64,000 nucleotides of DNA from Paenibacillus sp. FSL H7-0737. GTDB taxonomy: Bacteria; Bacillota; Bacilli; Paenibacillales; Paenibacillaceae. The stretch is taken from NCBI RefSeq assembly GCF_000758545.1, contig NZ_CP009279.1, positions 4,154,001 through 4,218,000 of the forward strand. The letters run 5' to 3'. The notes beneath the pieces were generated by a model. It searched no databases. It saw nothing but the letters and a program-made list of their open reading frames with translations, and was not told the origin of the DNA. Below, piece after piece: positions 63,970-64,000 of the stretch (positions are counted from its first letter, which is position 1; each line of letters begins with the position of its first letter). Both the position numbers and the translations under genes were made by a program.

Positions 63970-64000
63970 TACCCTAAAAAGAAGCTTTTAACGCACCAAT

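Noticed and set aside
63602..63991. 129-codon plus-strand reading frame at the window end
   Set aside because: No binding site, crosses a terminator stem and has poor composition; the minus strand gives better-supported short frames.

Overview
The window looks like a Paenibacillus-type Firmicute chromosome. The evidence is strong GGAGG ribosome-binding sites, many TTG and GTG starts, Bacillus-like gene order and long one-strand operons. Almost everything is on the minus strand; only ohr, one lipoprotein gene and one small membrane-protein gene are clearly on the plus strand. I saw no rRNA, tRNA, CRISPR array, prophage or transposase gene.

Layout in plus coordinates, with transcription mostly right to left. 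At 1-9160 is the translation, envelope and isoprenoid block rpsB-tsf-pyrH-frr-uppS-cdsA-dxr-rseP-proS, followed by the first codons of a gene that synteny suggests is polC. At 9165-40884 is one very large flagellar/chemotaxis cluster. It runs flgB-flgC-fliE-fliF-fliG-fliH-fliI-fliJ-ylxF-fliK-flgD-TIGR02530 gene-flgE-swrD-fliL-fliM-fliY-cheY-fliO-fliP-fliQ-fliR-flhB-flhA-flhF-flhG-cheB-cheA-cheW-cheC-cheD-membrane protein-sigD-fapA-small protein-swrB-like-mltG-like. Together these genes encode the basal body, export gate, ATPase, switch, hook proteins, chemotaxis core and sigma-28. At 41264-50380 are hslV-hslU, trmFO, topA, dprA and sucC-sucD. xerC and codY, which sit in this block in Bacillus subtilis, are missing here. 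At 50732-51792 is a divergent ohrR/ohr peroxide-defence pair with a visible operator-like palindrome. At 52023-60968 are comM, a metallophosphoesterase, a zinc-ribbon protein, yraN, ylqH, a FliK-like ylqG, rnhB, rbgA, lepB and rplS. The last 3 kb hold small or poorly known genes.

The most unusual element is a family of about 100-bp structured intergenic repeats: seven copies at six loci (101-298, 10751-10850, 13166-13263, 43276-43378, 60468-60567, 63465-63565). Each has a shared AT-rich hairpin tail and one of two alternative hairpin heads. One copy shows a compensatory base-pair change, two units lie in tandem with a 100-bp period, three loci abut intrinsic terminators, and one copy supplies the trmFO stop codon. 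I recognise no named family for it.

Several starts were moved to internal ATG, TTG or GTG codons that have a well-spaced ribosome-binding site; each entry says so. All functional names rest on recognising protein families by eye and on synteny, without database searches.
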